Assembly (NCBI GenBank): GCA_024399575.1 | Contig: JAKSNT010000011.1 | Coordinates: 1-43,551, forward strand | Direction: 5' to 3' | Length of the DNA: 43,551 nt | Origin: Paludibacteraceae bacterium | Lineage (GTDB): Bacteria; Bacteroidota; Bacteroidia; Bacteroidales; Paludibacteraceae | Shown: positions 25,614 through 34,483 of the stretch, piece by piece | Layout of the letters: each line of letters opens with the position of its first letter | Position numbering within the stretch: the stretch's first letter is position 1 | Program-made: the position numbers and the translations under genes | Notes under the pieces: generated by a model | What the model saw: the letters and a program-made list of their open reading frames with translations, nothing else | Told to the model about the DNA's origin: nothing | Database searches by the model: none

Positions 25614-26717
25614 CTAATCAGTCAGTTGTCTGTACAGACCGAGAAGTGTTTCTTCCTGCTTGCTCCAGTTGTATTTTTCCATAACTGCTTTCCTTCCCCG
25701 CTCTCCTGCTTCGCGTGCCTTGTCGGGATTGTCAATGTAGAAGTTTATTGCATCTGCAACGGCTTTTACATCGTGAGGGTCAACGCAGAGTCCGCATCCG
25801 TTTCCCTCAACTATTTCTTTCCAAAGATCGAAATCTGTAGCCACCATTGGTATGCCAGCCATCATGTATTCGAACATCTTCACCACCCCCAGCGTACCTC
25901 GATGATAACCTACATTTGGCGAATAGTCCAGCAGCACAAGTCCTACTTTTGCCTTCTGGTATATTTCGCTGACTTTATCGTGACCTACAACACCAATATA
26001 ATCAACACGGTTCCACATCTCATGAGATTTGAGTCTCTCGAAATATGATGGATATGCTGGACCGGCAAGAAGATAACGGACTTTAGTATATCTCAGTGCA
26101 TCAAGTATGTATTCGTGCAGATACTGCTGACTTACACCGCCGGCGAAACATACATAATCCGTATCTGCGCTGGCATTGTGCCGGCTGACCGTCATATCCC
26201 TTATTGATGGATAATTCGTCACCATTATCGTGTTGGAATTGATTGTTTCAAGCCGTTCGACAATCGATGGAGTCACCGAAATCAGTGCATCATAATGTTT
26301 CAGGCAACATCTCTCGATTGCTGCATACAGCAACGAAAGTGGCTTCTTTGTCCACGACGGCAAATATTCCTTTGTGAATATCTGCTGTGGTACATCTTCA
26401 TGTGAATCGAAAATTATTTTCTTTCCTTTACGCTTGAGTTTTAAGCCTATAAACATAAGTTCAGGGTCATGAAAATGATAAACCGAAGCATCAACTTCAA
26501 GAGCCTTTCTGTAAACGGCACCTAATGCGAACAACTTACTGAACCGTCCTTCTGGCAATGGCACCCCAAGGATATGTACATCACCGTCAACCTCTTCACT
26601 GACATTTGGTGCTATCAAATACACCTCATATTCTTTTGCCAGCGAGAGACATTCCTTATGAAAGATACGGTCATCCTTTGATGAATGGACACTAGTAACA
26701 TGACAAACTTTTTTCAT
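25614..26717 (-). CDS. Family 4 glycosyltransferase
   Basis: A 367-residue GT-B glycosyltransferase. The N-terminal half begins CHVTSVHSSKDDRIFHKEC and includes YHFHDPELM and FDSHEDV. The C-terminal nucleotide-sugar domain shows KMFEYMMAGIPMVATDFDLWKEIVE, the conserved acidic motif of GT4. It presumably adds a sugar to a lipid- or cell-surface glycan. It heads the minus-strand trio with the deacetylase and the acyltransferase. Confidence 0.9.
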   Translation of the reverse strand: MKKVCHVTSVHSSKDDRIFHKECLSLAKEYEVYLIAPNVSEEVDGDVHILGVPLPEGRFSKLFALGAVYRKALEVDASVYHFHDPELMFIGLKLKRKGKKIIFDSHEDVPQQIFTKEYLPSWTKKPLSLLYAAIERCCLKHYDALISVTPSIVERLETINSNTIMVTNYPSIRDMTVSRHNASADTDYVCFAGGVSQQYLHEYILDALRYTKVRYLLAGPAYPSYFERLKSHEMWNRVDYIGVVGHDKVSEIYQKAKVGLVLLDYSPNVGYHRGTLGVVKMFEYMMAGIPMVATDFDLWKEIVEGNGCGLCVDPHDVKAVADAINFYIDNPDKAREAGERGRKAVMEKYNWSKQEETLLGLYRQLTD

Positions 26718-26736
26718 AGTACAAAAAATTCTGATG

Positions 26737-26744
26737 CAAAATTA
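26737..26744 (-). promoter_or_regulatory. Probable promoter of the glycan gene trio
   Basis: The minus strand reads TAATTTTG then CA, 20 bases before the glycosyltransferase ATG. No matching upstream TTTG is evident. Confidence 0.55.
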
Positions 26745-26971
26745 CAACTTTTTTTATATCTAAGGAAATTTTTGGGCATATATATTTCGCCATTTTTCCA
26801 CAATATTATCATGACATTTGATTTGCAGCAGATTATAATGTCATTCCTCTCTTTCAGCCTCAGCATTTTTTTGTGGAGTATGAAAAAAAAGGGGAGTGTG
26901 TGTGGGGGGGGTAGCGAAACATTAATGACATCAGTCCTTGAAAAACAGAATTACGATTATCAATATGAACA
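26745..26971. other. Intergenic stretch with G-runs
   Basis: About 225 bases between the glycosyltransferase promoter and the rpsA terminator. It holds A8 (26883-26890), G4 (26891-26894) and G8 (26904-26911). A 56-codon plus-strand frame from ATG near 26811 spans the G-runs, but it is a poor gene candidate. No RNA gene recognised. Confidence 0.5.
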
Positions 26972-27001
26972 AAGGGATTGATTCTGAAGAACCAATCCCT
27001 T
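26972..27001 (-). terminator. Terminator of rpsA
   Basis: AAGGGATTG (26972-26980) pairs with CAATCCCTT (26993-27001), with further pairing inside. On the minus strand it is followed by TTTGTTCATATT. It lies 38 bases after the rpsA stop. Confidence 0.8.
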
Positions 27002-27039
27002 AACAAATCCTTATCAAATTATGAAAATAATCTTATAAG

Positions 27040-28839
27040 TTATTTATTCTTTTCTTTTGCATCAAGTTTCTCCTTAGCTTCAGCAATCATGTCGTCCTTG
27101 AGGGCAGAAAGAGCCTGGATGTCACCAAGGGTAGTCTTTTCCATTGGAGTCTGCTCAACCTTTGGTTCTTTTTTAGTCTTATTTTCGGCAGCTTCAGCCT
27201 TCTTTGCAGTATCTTCATGAATGCGACTGTGCGAAAGTATTATGCGTTTAGCATCTTTGTTGAATTCGATAACCTTGAAGTTCAGTTTCTCATCGAGTTT
27301 TGCAGTAGTACCGTCCTCTTTTACAAGGTGTTTAGGAGTAGCGAAACCTTCCACACCATACTGGAGAGATACAACCGCTCCCTTGTCAAGCATCTCAATG
27401 ATAGTACCCTCATGAATGCTGTCAGGAGTGAAGATAGTCTCGAATACGTCCCAAGGATTTTCTTCAAGTTGCTTGTGACCGAGGCTGAGACGACGATTTT
27501 CCTTATCTATTTCGAGAACTACAACCTCAATTTCTGCACCAATCTGAGTGAACTCTGATGGGTGTTTGATTTTCTTTGTCCAACTGAGATCGCTGATATG
27601 GATAAGTCCGTCAATACCTTCTTCAATCTCAACGAATACACCGAAGTTAGTAAAGTTGCGTACACGTGCAGTGTGCTTGCTACCAACAGCATATTTAGTG
27701 TCGATGTTCTCCCATGGGTCAGCCTTGAGTTGCTTGATGCCGAGCGACATCTTGCGTTCGTTACGGTCGAGTGTAAGGATAACAGCCTCAACCTCATCGC
27801 CAACCTTGAGGAAGTCCTGTGCGACACGGAGGTGTTGGCTCCAGCTCATTTCGCTTACGTGTATGAGACCCTCAACGCCTGGTATGATTTCAACGAATGC
27901 CCCATAGTCAGCCATGACAACTACTTTACCTTTGACATGGTCGCCAACCTTGAGGTTAGGATCAAGAGCATCCCATGGGTGAGGGGTAAGTTGCTTGAGA
28001 CCGAGTGCAACGCGTGTGCGTGCAGAGTCACTATCGTAGTCAAGGATAACGACGTTTATCTTCTGGTCGAGTTGTACGATCTCTTCTGGGTGGTTTACAC
28101 GACCCCAAGAGAGGTCTGTGATATGGATAAGACCATCTACGCCACCGAGATCAACAAATGCACCGTATGAAGTGATATTCTTGACAACACCTTCGAGCAC
28201 CTGACCCTTCTCAAGTTTAGAAAGGATTTCGAGTTTCTGTTGCTCGATTTCAGCTTCAATAAGAGCCTTGTGCGAAACAACAACGTTCTTGAATTCCTGA
28301 TTGATTTTGACAACCTTGAATTCCATAGTCTGATCTACATAAACGTCGTAGTCGCGAATAGGTTTAACATCAATCTGCGAACCTGGAAGGAATGCCTCGA
28401 TGCCGAAAACGTCTACAATCATACCGCCTTTGGTACGGCATTTGATATAACCTTTGATAATCTCGTTGTTTTCGAGAGCCTGATTGACACGTTCCCAAGA
28501 ACGGCTGTTGCGTGCTTCTTTGTGAGAAAGGATAAGCTGACCTTTTTTATCTTCCTGACTCTTGATGAGGACCTCAACCTCGTCACCAACCTTAAGGTCT
28601 GGATTGTAACGGAACTCGCTCATAGGGATGATGCCATCCGATTTGAAGCCGATGTTCACTACAACTTCGCGCTTGTTGATTGAAATCACACGTCCCATTA
28701 CGACGTCTTTTTCCTTAACTTGGTTAAGGGTGCCTGCATAGAGATCAGACTGCTGTTGTTTTTCCTCCTGAGATTGTGTAGCGCCATTTGCATAGCCCTC
28801 CCAATCAAAATCTTCTTGAGGAATAATTGTTTTGTCCAT
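27040..28839 (-). CDS. rpsA: 30S ribosomal protein S1
   Basis: From ATG 28839 the protein has 599 residues, starting MDKTIIPQEDFDWEGYANG, which fits the acidic N-terminus of Bacteroidota S1; an in-frame ATG at 28872 is possible. Six S1 RNA-binding repeats are visible (for example ITSYGAFVDLGGVDGLIHITDLSW, ADYGAFVEIIPGVEGLIHVSEMSW), followed by a Lys/Glu-rich tail. S1 helps mRNA reach the ribosome, which matters in a phylum that rarely uses Shine-Dalgarno pairing. It has its own promoter, a leader with a hairpin, and a terminator. Confidence 0.95.
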   Translation of the reverse strand: MDKTIIPQEDFDWEGYANGATQSQEEKQQQSDLYAGTLNQVKEKDVVMGRVISINKREVVVNIGFKSDGIIPMSEFRYNPDLKVGDEVEVLIKSQEDKKGQLILSHKEARNSRSWERVNQALENNEIIKGYIKCRTKGGMIVDVFGIEAFLPGSQIDVKPIRDYDVYVDQTMEFKVVKINQEFKNVVVSHKALIEAEIEQQKLEILSKLEKGQVLEGVVKNITSYGAFVDLGGVDGLIHITDLSWGRVNHPEEIVQLDQKINVVILDYDSDSARTRVALGLKQLTPHPWDALDPNLKVGDHVKGKVVVMADYGAFVEIIPGVEGLIHVSEMSWSQHLRVAQDFLKVGDEVEAVILTLDRNERKMSLGIKQLKADPWENIDTKYAVGSKHTARVRNFTNFGVFVEIEEGIDGLIHISDLSWTKKIKHPSEFTQIGAEIEVVVLEIDKENRRLSLGHKQLEENPWDVFETIFTPDSIHEGTIIEMLDKGAVVSLQYGVEGFATPKHLVKEDGTTAKLDEKLNFKVIEFNKDAKRIILSHSRIHEDTAKKAEAAENKTKKEPKVEQTPMEKTTLGDIQALSALKDDMIAEAKEKLDAKEKNK

Positions 28840-28880
28840 AATCGTTTTTGTTTTAATTAATGGGTTAGACATTATGTTGA

Positions 28881-28900
28881 AGACAGGAATAGACCTGTCT
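28881..28900 (-). promoter_or_regulatory. Hairpin in the rpsA leader
   Basis: AGACAGG (28881-28887) pairs perfectly with CCTGTCT (28894-28900), 6-base loop. It falls between the predicted transcription start (about 28907) and the ATG at 28839. It may be a site for S1 autoregulation, which is known for rpsA in other bacteria. Confidence 0.65.
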
Positions 28901-28913
28901 CGGAAATCGGCTG

Positions 28914-28921
28914 CAAAGTTA
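28914..28921 (-). promoter_or_regulatory. rpsA promoter
   Basis: The minus strand reads TAACTTTG then CAG, with TTG 18 bases upstream (plus 28940-28942). Confidence 0.7.
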
Positions 28922-29022
28922 CGAAATTTATTTGATATACAAGCACTTTTTCAATTTTTTTTTCAATTATTATTTCACATGATATTGTTGAATATTGTGT
29001 TAATGAAATAATAGTGAAAAAT

Positions 29023-29053
29023 TTGTTCATATCGGGAATTTCCATTACCTTTG
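29023..29053 (+). promoter_or_regulatory. dnaB promoter
   Basis: TTG at 29023-29025, 20 bases, then TACCTTTG at 29046-29053 followed by CAG, 28 bases before ATG 29082. Confidence 0.8.
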
Positions 29054-29081
29054 CAGCTGAAAAAAACAAGTGAAGATTCTT

Positions 29082-30632
29082 ATGGCAGTAACAACTAAGA
29101 AAAAAAAGGAAAAGCTTGATATTCGTCAGATTAATTTCGGCAACGTGCAACCACAGGCGCTTGACATGGAAGCTGGGATTATAGGAACGATGATGATTAA
29201 CAAAGATGCTGTGTCAGCTATATCCTCATCGCTGATGGCAGAATATTTCTATGATACCCGTAACGAGAAAATCTATTCCGCCATAATGCAGTTGTTCTCA
29301 AACAAAATGCCTGTGGATTCTATTACGGTTATTAATCAGCTGAAACAGAATGGTGAACTGGAGGACGCTGGTGGTGTGGAGTACATTGCCGAACTGACCA
29401 ACAATGTAAGCAGCGTGTCTCATTTGGAGTACTATGCCAAGATTGTGACACAGAAATATTTGGCAAGAGAGCTTATCCGTATTGCTGTTGAAACTCAGGA
29501 TCGTGCTTTCGACGAAAAGACTGATGTCGAGGATCTCATTCAGGACACACAGGGACAGGTGTTCCAAATCAGTAGACAAAACATCAAGCAAGATGTACAA
29601 CAGATTGACCCAGTAATAACTGAAGCCATCGATCGAATTCGTGAGGCAAGCAAGCAGAAAGAAGGTCTGAGTGGTGTGTCATCAGGTTTTCCAGAAGTGG
29701 ATCGTGTGACTTTCGGCTGGCAGAAATCCGACCTCATCATCATCGCCGCCCGTCCTGCCATGGGTAAGACTGCTTTCGTACTTTCGATGATAAAGAACAT
29801 TGCCGTGGATGGGGTACGAAGTTCTAACGGCACTATTGAGAGAATACCTTGCGCGATGTTTTCATTGGAAATGAGCATGGTTCAGCTTGTGAACCGTCTC
29901 ATAATAAATGTGTGCCGCATTCCAGGTGACAAGATCAAGAGCGGACAATTGACGAAAGAAGAGTGGATGCGGCTTGATGCAGGCAGAAACGCATTGCAGG
30001 GTGCTCCAATCTATCTAGACGAAACTCCTCAACTCTCTGTGCTGGAATTCAGGACAAAGGCTATGCGATTGGTTTCTGACCATGGCATAAAGATAATATT
30101 CATAGATTACCTGCAGTTGATGAACGCACAGGGCATGAACTTTTTCTCACGCGAGGGCGAGGTCAGCCTCATTTCACGTTCGCTGAAAGGTCTTGCCAAG
30201 GAGTTGAAGATACCGATTATTGCCCTTTCGCAGTTGAACCGTAACACCGAGAAACGCGATGCTGCCAATGCCATAGAGGGCAGAAAGCCACAGTTGGCTG
30301 ACCTTCGTGAGTCAGGAGCCATCGAACAGGATGCCGATATCGTGGCATTCATCCACCGTCCAGAGTATTACAAGATATATCAGGACACCGACGGAACAGA
30401 CCTTCGCGGGGTGGCTCAGTTGCTGATTGCCAAACACCGTAACGGTTCGACCGAAGACATAAACCTCAGGTTTAGGAAGGAATTTGCACAGTTCCTCAGC
30501 AACAGCGACAACGAGATGCCGCCAATGCCTGACATGAAAGACATGATAATTGGTTCGCGAACCAACAACGACCAGTACAGCAACTACGACGAGATGCTGA
30601 ACGCCGGTGGAAATGGAGATGTCGGCTTTTGA
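29082..30632 (+). CDS. dnaB: Replicative DNA helicase DnaB
   Basis: I choose ATG 29082 (516 residues); the frame also offers a GTG at 29070. The N-terminal primase-interaction domain (ALDMEAGIIGTMMINKDAV) is followed by the RecA-like motor: Walker A AARPAMGKTAF, Walker B KIIFIDYLQLM, and RNTEKRDAANAIEGRKPQLADLRESGAIEQDAD. It unwinds DNA ahead of the replisome as a hexamer. No intein is present. The OPT transporter gene begins 31 bases after its stop and may share the transcript. Confidence 0.95.
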   Translation: MAVTTKKKKEKLDIRQINFGNVQPQALDMEAGIIGTMMINKDAVSAISSSLMAEYFYDTRNEKIYSAIMQLFSNKMPVDSITVINQLKQNGELEDAGGVEYIAELTNNVSSVSHLEYYAKIVTQKYLARELIRIAVETQDRAFDEKTDVEDLIQDTQGQVFQISRQNIKQDVQQIDPVITEAIDRIREASKQKEGLSGVSSGFPEVDRVTFGWQKSDLIIIAARPAMGKTAFVLSMIKNIAVDGVRSSNGTIERIPCAMFSLEMSMVQLVNRLIINVCRIPGDKIKSGQLTKEEWMRLDAGRNALQGAPIYLDETPQLSVLEFRTKAMRLVSDHGIKIIFIDYLQLMNAQGMNFFSREGEVSLISRSLKGLAKELKIPIIALSQLNRNTEKRDAANAIEGRKPQLADLRESGAIEQDADIVAFIHRPEYYKIYQDTDGTDLRGVAQLLIAKHRNGSTEDINLRFRKEFAQFLSNSDNEMPPMPDMKDMIIGSRTNNDQYSNYDEMLNAGGNGDVGF

Positions 30633-30663
30633 TATTGAACACAAAAAACATAAAATTATTTAT

Positions 30664-32619
30664 ATGGAAGAAAAGAAAAACATTTCGTTACCCGAAAATG
30701 CAGCACGCGAGTTGAAGCCAGGCGAGAAGTACGAACCAGTGATGCCAGCCACCAAGGCAGTGCCTGAGGTGAGTGCATACTCTGTTTCACTCGGTCTTGT
30801 GATGGCGGTGATATTCTCGGCAGCAGCTGCTTATCTCGGATTGAAGGTAGGTCAGGTGTTTGAGGCTGCAATACCTATTGCAATTATTGCAGTCGGACTT
30901 TCATCGGCTACAAAACGCAAGAATGCCCTTGGCGAGAACATCATCATCCAGTCTATAGGCTCTGCTTCTGGAGTGATAGTTGCTGGTGCTATATTCACAT
31001 TGCCTGCACTTTATATTCTTCAGGACAAGTATCCTGAGATTACGGTTGATTTCTTTCAGGTATTCCTCAGTTCGCTTCTGGGTGGAATACTTGGAATCCT
31101 GTTTCTTATACCATTCAGGAAATATTTTGTAAGCGACATGCATGGCAAATATCCTTTTCCTGAAGCAACTGCAACAACACAGGTGCTGATATCTGGAGAA
31201 AAGGGCGGAGATCAGGCTAAACCTCTGTTGATAGCAGGGGCAATAGGCGGTCTATACGACTTTGCAATCTCTACTTTCGGGGCATGGAGTGAAATCCTGT
31301 CAACGAGGATGACAACCTGGGGCGAGGCTATCGCCACCAAACTGAAGATGCAATTGTCAATCAATATCTCTGCTGCGACTCTCGGTCTTGGATTCATCAT
31401 CGGATTGAAATACAGCATGATAATCTGTGCAGGTTCATTGTTCATCTGGTTCATCATCATACCACTTTTGGGTATGACGACTGTTGATTCGATGATGCTC
31501 AGCGAGATGGATCCTCAATTCATATTCACAAATTACGCACGCAACATAGGTATCGGGGCAATAGCAATGGCAGGCATTCTTGGAATAATCAAGTCTTGGG
31601 GAGTCATCAAGCAGGCTGCCGGACTGGCTGTCAACGAGTTCAGCAAGGGCAAAGGCAATACTGAATCTCTTCCGAGAACCCAGCGCGACATCTCGATGAA
31701 GAATGTCATAATAGCCATTGTATCGGCACTCATCATAGTGCTGCTCTTCTTCTGGTTAGGCGTAATCCACAACTTCTTCCAAGCATTCATAGCATGGGTT
31801 GTCGTTACAGTGATTGCATTCCTGTTCACGACAGTTGCAGCAAATGCCACAGCAGTTGTCGGCAGCAACCCAGTATCTGGAATGACGCTCATGACGCTCA
31901 TTCTTGCATCTGTTATTCTTGTGGCAGTGGGTCTGAAGGGCACATCAGGAATGGTGGCAGCAATGGTTATCGGTGGTGTCGTATGTACGGCGCTATCGAC
32001 AGCTGGAGGATTCATAACTGATTTGAAGATAGGATATTGGCTTGGCACTACGCCGGCAAAGCAGGAGACATTTAAATTCCTCGGAGCACTGGTTTCGGCC
32101 GCTACTGTCGGTGGCGTAATTCTCGTGTTGAACAAAACATACGGCTTCTCTGGCGAAAATGCTCTCGTTGCTCCACAAGCCAACGCAATGGCTGCAGTGA
32201 TTGAACCTCTCATGATGGGGCAGGGAGCACCTTGGCTGCTATATGGAGTAGGTGCAATACTCGCTTTGATACTAAACTTCCTCGGAGTCCCTGTATTGCC
32301 ATTTGCTCTCGGTATGTTCATTCCTCTGCACCTGAACCTTCCGTTGCTCGTCGGCGGTATAGTAAGTTGGTTTGTTTCAACGCGTTCAAAGGACGCTGAA
32401 GTCAATAATGCACGTATGGAACGTGGTACTCTCATTGCTTCTGGATTCATCGCCGGCGGAGCATTGATGGGTGTCGTTGCTGCTGCTATCAAGTTTGCAG
32501 GTGCCGACCTCTATCAGACAGCATGGGCACAAAGTCAGACAGCTAAAATACTTGGTATCGTTATGTATGTTGTCCTTATATCGTATTTGATATTTGCTTC
32601 GGTAAGAGCCAAGAAATAA
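30664..32619 (+). CDS. OPT family oligopeptide transporter
   Basis: From ATG 30664 the protein has 651 residues; the frame opens at a GTG inside dnaB that I reject. A short cytoplasmic N-terminus (GEKYEPVMPATKAVPEVS) precedes about 14-16 hydrophobic segments. Typical OPT features include SVSLGLVMAVIFSAAAAYLGLKVGQVFEAAIP and GKYPFPEATATTQVL. The family imports small peptides or metal chelates by proton coupling. It ends at a strong shared terminator. Confidence 0.92.
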   Translation: MEEKKNISLPENAARELKPGEKYEPVMPATKAVPEVSAYSVSLGLVMAVIFSAAAAYLGLKVGQVFEAAIPIAIIAVGLSSATKRKNALGENIIIQSIGSASGVIVAGAIFTLPALYILQDKYPEITVDFFQVFLSSLLGGILGILFLIPFRKYFVSDMHGKYPFPEATATTQVLISGEKGGDQAKPLLIAGAIGGLYDFAISTFGAWSEILSTRMTTWGEAIATKLKMQLSINISAATLGLGFIIGLKYSMIICAGSLFIWFIIIPLLGMTTVDSMMLSEMDPQFIFTNYARNIGIGAIAMAGILGIIKSWGVIKQAAGLAVNEFSKGKGNTESLPRTQRDISMKNVIIAIVSALIIVLLFFWLGVIHNFFQAFIAWVVVTVIAFLFTTVAANATAVVGSNPVSGMTLMTLILASVILVAVGLKGTSGMVAAMVIGGVVCTALSTAGGFITDLKIGYWLGTTPAKQETFKFLGALVSAATVGGVILVLNKTYGFSGENALVAPQANAMAAVIEPLMMGQGAPWLLYGVGAILALILNFLGVPVLPFALGMFIPLHLNLPLLVGGIVSWFVSTRSKDAEVNNARMERGTLIASGFIAGGALMGVVAAAIKFAGADLYQTAWAQSQTAKILGIVMYVVLISYLIFASVRAKK

Positions 32620-32630
32620 AAGACACATTG

Positions 32631-32685
32631 TTTATATAGTAAGGGCAGGTTCCGAATCATTCAGAACCTGCCCTTACTATATAAA
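32631..32685. terminator. Bidirectional terminator, 22-bp perfect stem
   Basis: The 22 bases at 32631-32652 are exactly complementary to 32664-32685 (core AGGGCAGGTTC / GAACCTGCCCT), loop 11 bases, A/T ends on both sides. It separates the convergent OPT and acetyltransferase genes and can serve both. Confidence 0.92.
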
Positions 32686-32699
32686 TAAATGTGTATATT

Positions 32700-33836
32700 T
32701 CATATTTCGCGGATGAATGCGCGACGACGTTTGTGCTGCTTGCATTCAAAATTACTTTGGAAAGATTTTACAACTTTGAAATTGGTTTCAAGCATTGAGG
32801 TCGTTTCGGCATATTTTACTCCATATTTTATGAAATAAGGGATTAGGTCGTAGAAGAAGAGAGCATTGACACCCTTGTCCTGATAGTCTTCGCGCACACC
32901 AATGAGGAGAAGATTGAACACATCAATATGTTTTGACTTCATTGCACGGTAGTATTTAAGCCAGCCGAATGGGAACATCTTTCCGTTCTCCTCTTTCAGT
33001 TCCTTCGAGATGTCAGGCATTCCGAGTCCCACACCTACAATCTCATCATTTTCGTTGACAATGATGCATACAAAATCGAAGTTCAGGAGAGGAAAATACA
33101 TTCGCGAATAGTAGTCCTTCTGGCGTTGCGTCAGAGGCTGGAAATTATACAGTTTCTGGTATGCACTGTCGAGCACATCGAAATAGGTCATACCGTATTT
33201 GCGTTGCAACTCTTTGGCTGAACGAACTTTATCAATACGGAGATGATATTTTTCCATAATCAGTCTTGACAATTTCACAAAACGTTCAGGAATCTGCTTT
33301 GGAATAAACACTTGTAGTTCAATCCAGTCAGCCTCCTTCGTGAACCCGAGGTGTTCGTAGTGCTGTACGTAATAAGGAAAGTTATAGAGCGAAGCCATCG
33401 GAGCAACGTATTCATAACCTTCAAGCAGCAGTCCCTCATGGTCAAAATCTGTGAAACCAACAGGTCCGTTCAGATATTCCATACCTTTTGATTTTCCCCA
33501 TTCCGCAACTTTATTCATCAATGCTTCAGAGACGGTGAAATCGTCAACAAAGTCAAACCATCCGAAACGGCAGGTCTTGCGTCCCCATTTCTCGTTTGCT
33601 ATACGATTGATAATGCCGCAGATTCGGCCAACCACATCACCGTTCTCGTTGTAAGCAAGGAAACGGGCGAACTCTGAATGTTCGAGAGCTGGATTGTTCT
33701 TATACGAAAACGTGTTGAAGTCATCCATTTCGAGACAAGGGGTATAATACTTGCAATCCTTGTACATCTTGTTTGCAAAGCGTACGAAAATTTTGCCTTG
33801 CTTTGCTGTTGTCACTTCTTTGATGGTTACCGTCAT
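32700..33836 (-). CDS. GNAT-fold N-acetyltransferase-like protein
   Basis: A 378-residue protein with GNAT-like sequence, clearest in the C-terminal half (CIIVNENDEIVGVGLGMPDIS, then VFNLLLIGVREDYQDKGVNALFFYDLI, an acetyl-CoA site-like stretch). It resembles the family that includes E. coli YghO; activity unknown. No signal peptide. It starts within an ATGA overlap with the rpe stop, so it is translationally coupled as the last gene of the valS operon. Confidence 0.8.
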   Translation of the reverse strand: MTVTIKEVTTAKQGKIFVRFANKMYKDCKYYTPCLEMDDFNTFSYKNNPALEHSEFARFLAYNENGDVVGRICGIINRIANEKWGRKTCRFGWFDFVDDFTVSEALMNKVAEWGKSKGMEYLNGPVGFTDFDHEGLLLEGYEYVAPMASLYNFPYYVQHYEHLGFTKEADWIELQVFIPKQIPERFVKLSRLIMEKYHLRIDKVRSAKELQRKYGMTYFDVLDSAYQKLYNFQPLTQRQKDYYSRMYFPLLNFDFVCIIVNENDEIVGVGLGMPDISKELKEENGKMFPFGWLKYYRAMKSKHIDVFNLLLIGVREDYQDKGVNALFFYDLIPYFIKYGVKYAETTSMLETNFKVVKSFQSNFECKQHKRRRAFIREI

Positions 33837-34483
33837 AAACCTTTGATTGATTTTATGTTGTTGATTATTTCGCCACCTTTGAATACGGCGTTTCCAGCCA
33901 CGAGGCAGTCAGCACCGAGTTCATAGAGCCTCGGAGCATTTTCCGCATTCACACCACCGTCAATCTGAATCAGCGTCTTCGAGCAAGACTCGTCAACCAG
34001 TCTGCGCAAGCGGACAAGCTTGTCATACGTATGTTCAATGAACTTCTGACCGCCGAAACCTGGATTGACCGACATTAGGAGCACCAGGTCAAGGTCGCCT
34101 ACGATGTCGCGAAGAACCTCGACAGGGGTATGTGGGTTGAGAGTCACGCCAGCCTTCATGCCTGCATTGTGGATATTTTGGACTGTGCGGTGGAGGTGTG
34201 TGCAAGCCTCGTAATGCACGTTCATTATTGCAGCACCGTTGTCGCGTACTTCGTTCACGAACCTGTCAGGATCCACAATCATGAGATGTACATCGAGAGG
34301 CTTGCAACAAAGTTTATTCACATATTTGATTACAGGAAACCCAAACGATATGTTAGGTACGAACACTCCATCCATCACGTCGAGATGCAGCCAATCGGCA
34401 TCACTCTGGTTGATGAGGTCTATGTCGTGTCCAAGGTTGCCGAAGTCAGCTGACAACAGCGAAGGTGAAATCATTCTTTTCAT
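33833..34483 (-). CDS. rpe: Ribulose-phosphate 3-epimerase
   Basis: A 216-residue TIM-barrel enzyme of the pentose phosphate pathway interconverting ribulose-5- and xylulose-5-phosphate. Motifs: [30 protein letters not shown] (metal-binding His and Asp), [18 protein letters not shown] and IQIDGGVN. It overlaps both neighbours by 4 bases (ATGA junctions), linking it tightly to valS upstream and the acetyltransferase downstream. Confidence 0.96.
   Translation of the reverse strand: MKRMISPSLLSADFGNLGHDIDLINQSDADWLHLDVMDGVFVPNISFGFPVIKYVNKLCCKPLDVHLMIVDPDRFVNEVRDNGAAIMNVHYEACTHLHRTVQNIHNAGMKAGVTLNPHTPVEVLRDIVGDLDLVLLMSVNPGFGGQKFIEHTYDKLVRLRRLVDESCSKTLIQIDGGVNAENAPRLYELGADCLVAGNAVFKGGEIINNIKSIKGL

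Noticed and set aside
5987..26802. DnaA-box-like TTTTCCACA at 5987-5995 and 26794-26802 as a sign of a replication origin
   Set aside because: Only single isolated boxes are present, with no cluster and no dnaA or dnaN nearby.
31533..32492. 319-codon minus-strand frame inside the OPT transporter
   Set aside because: Antisense to a clear multi-span transporter; composition (Ala, Thr, Pro, Ile rich) is typical of a shadow frame.
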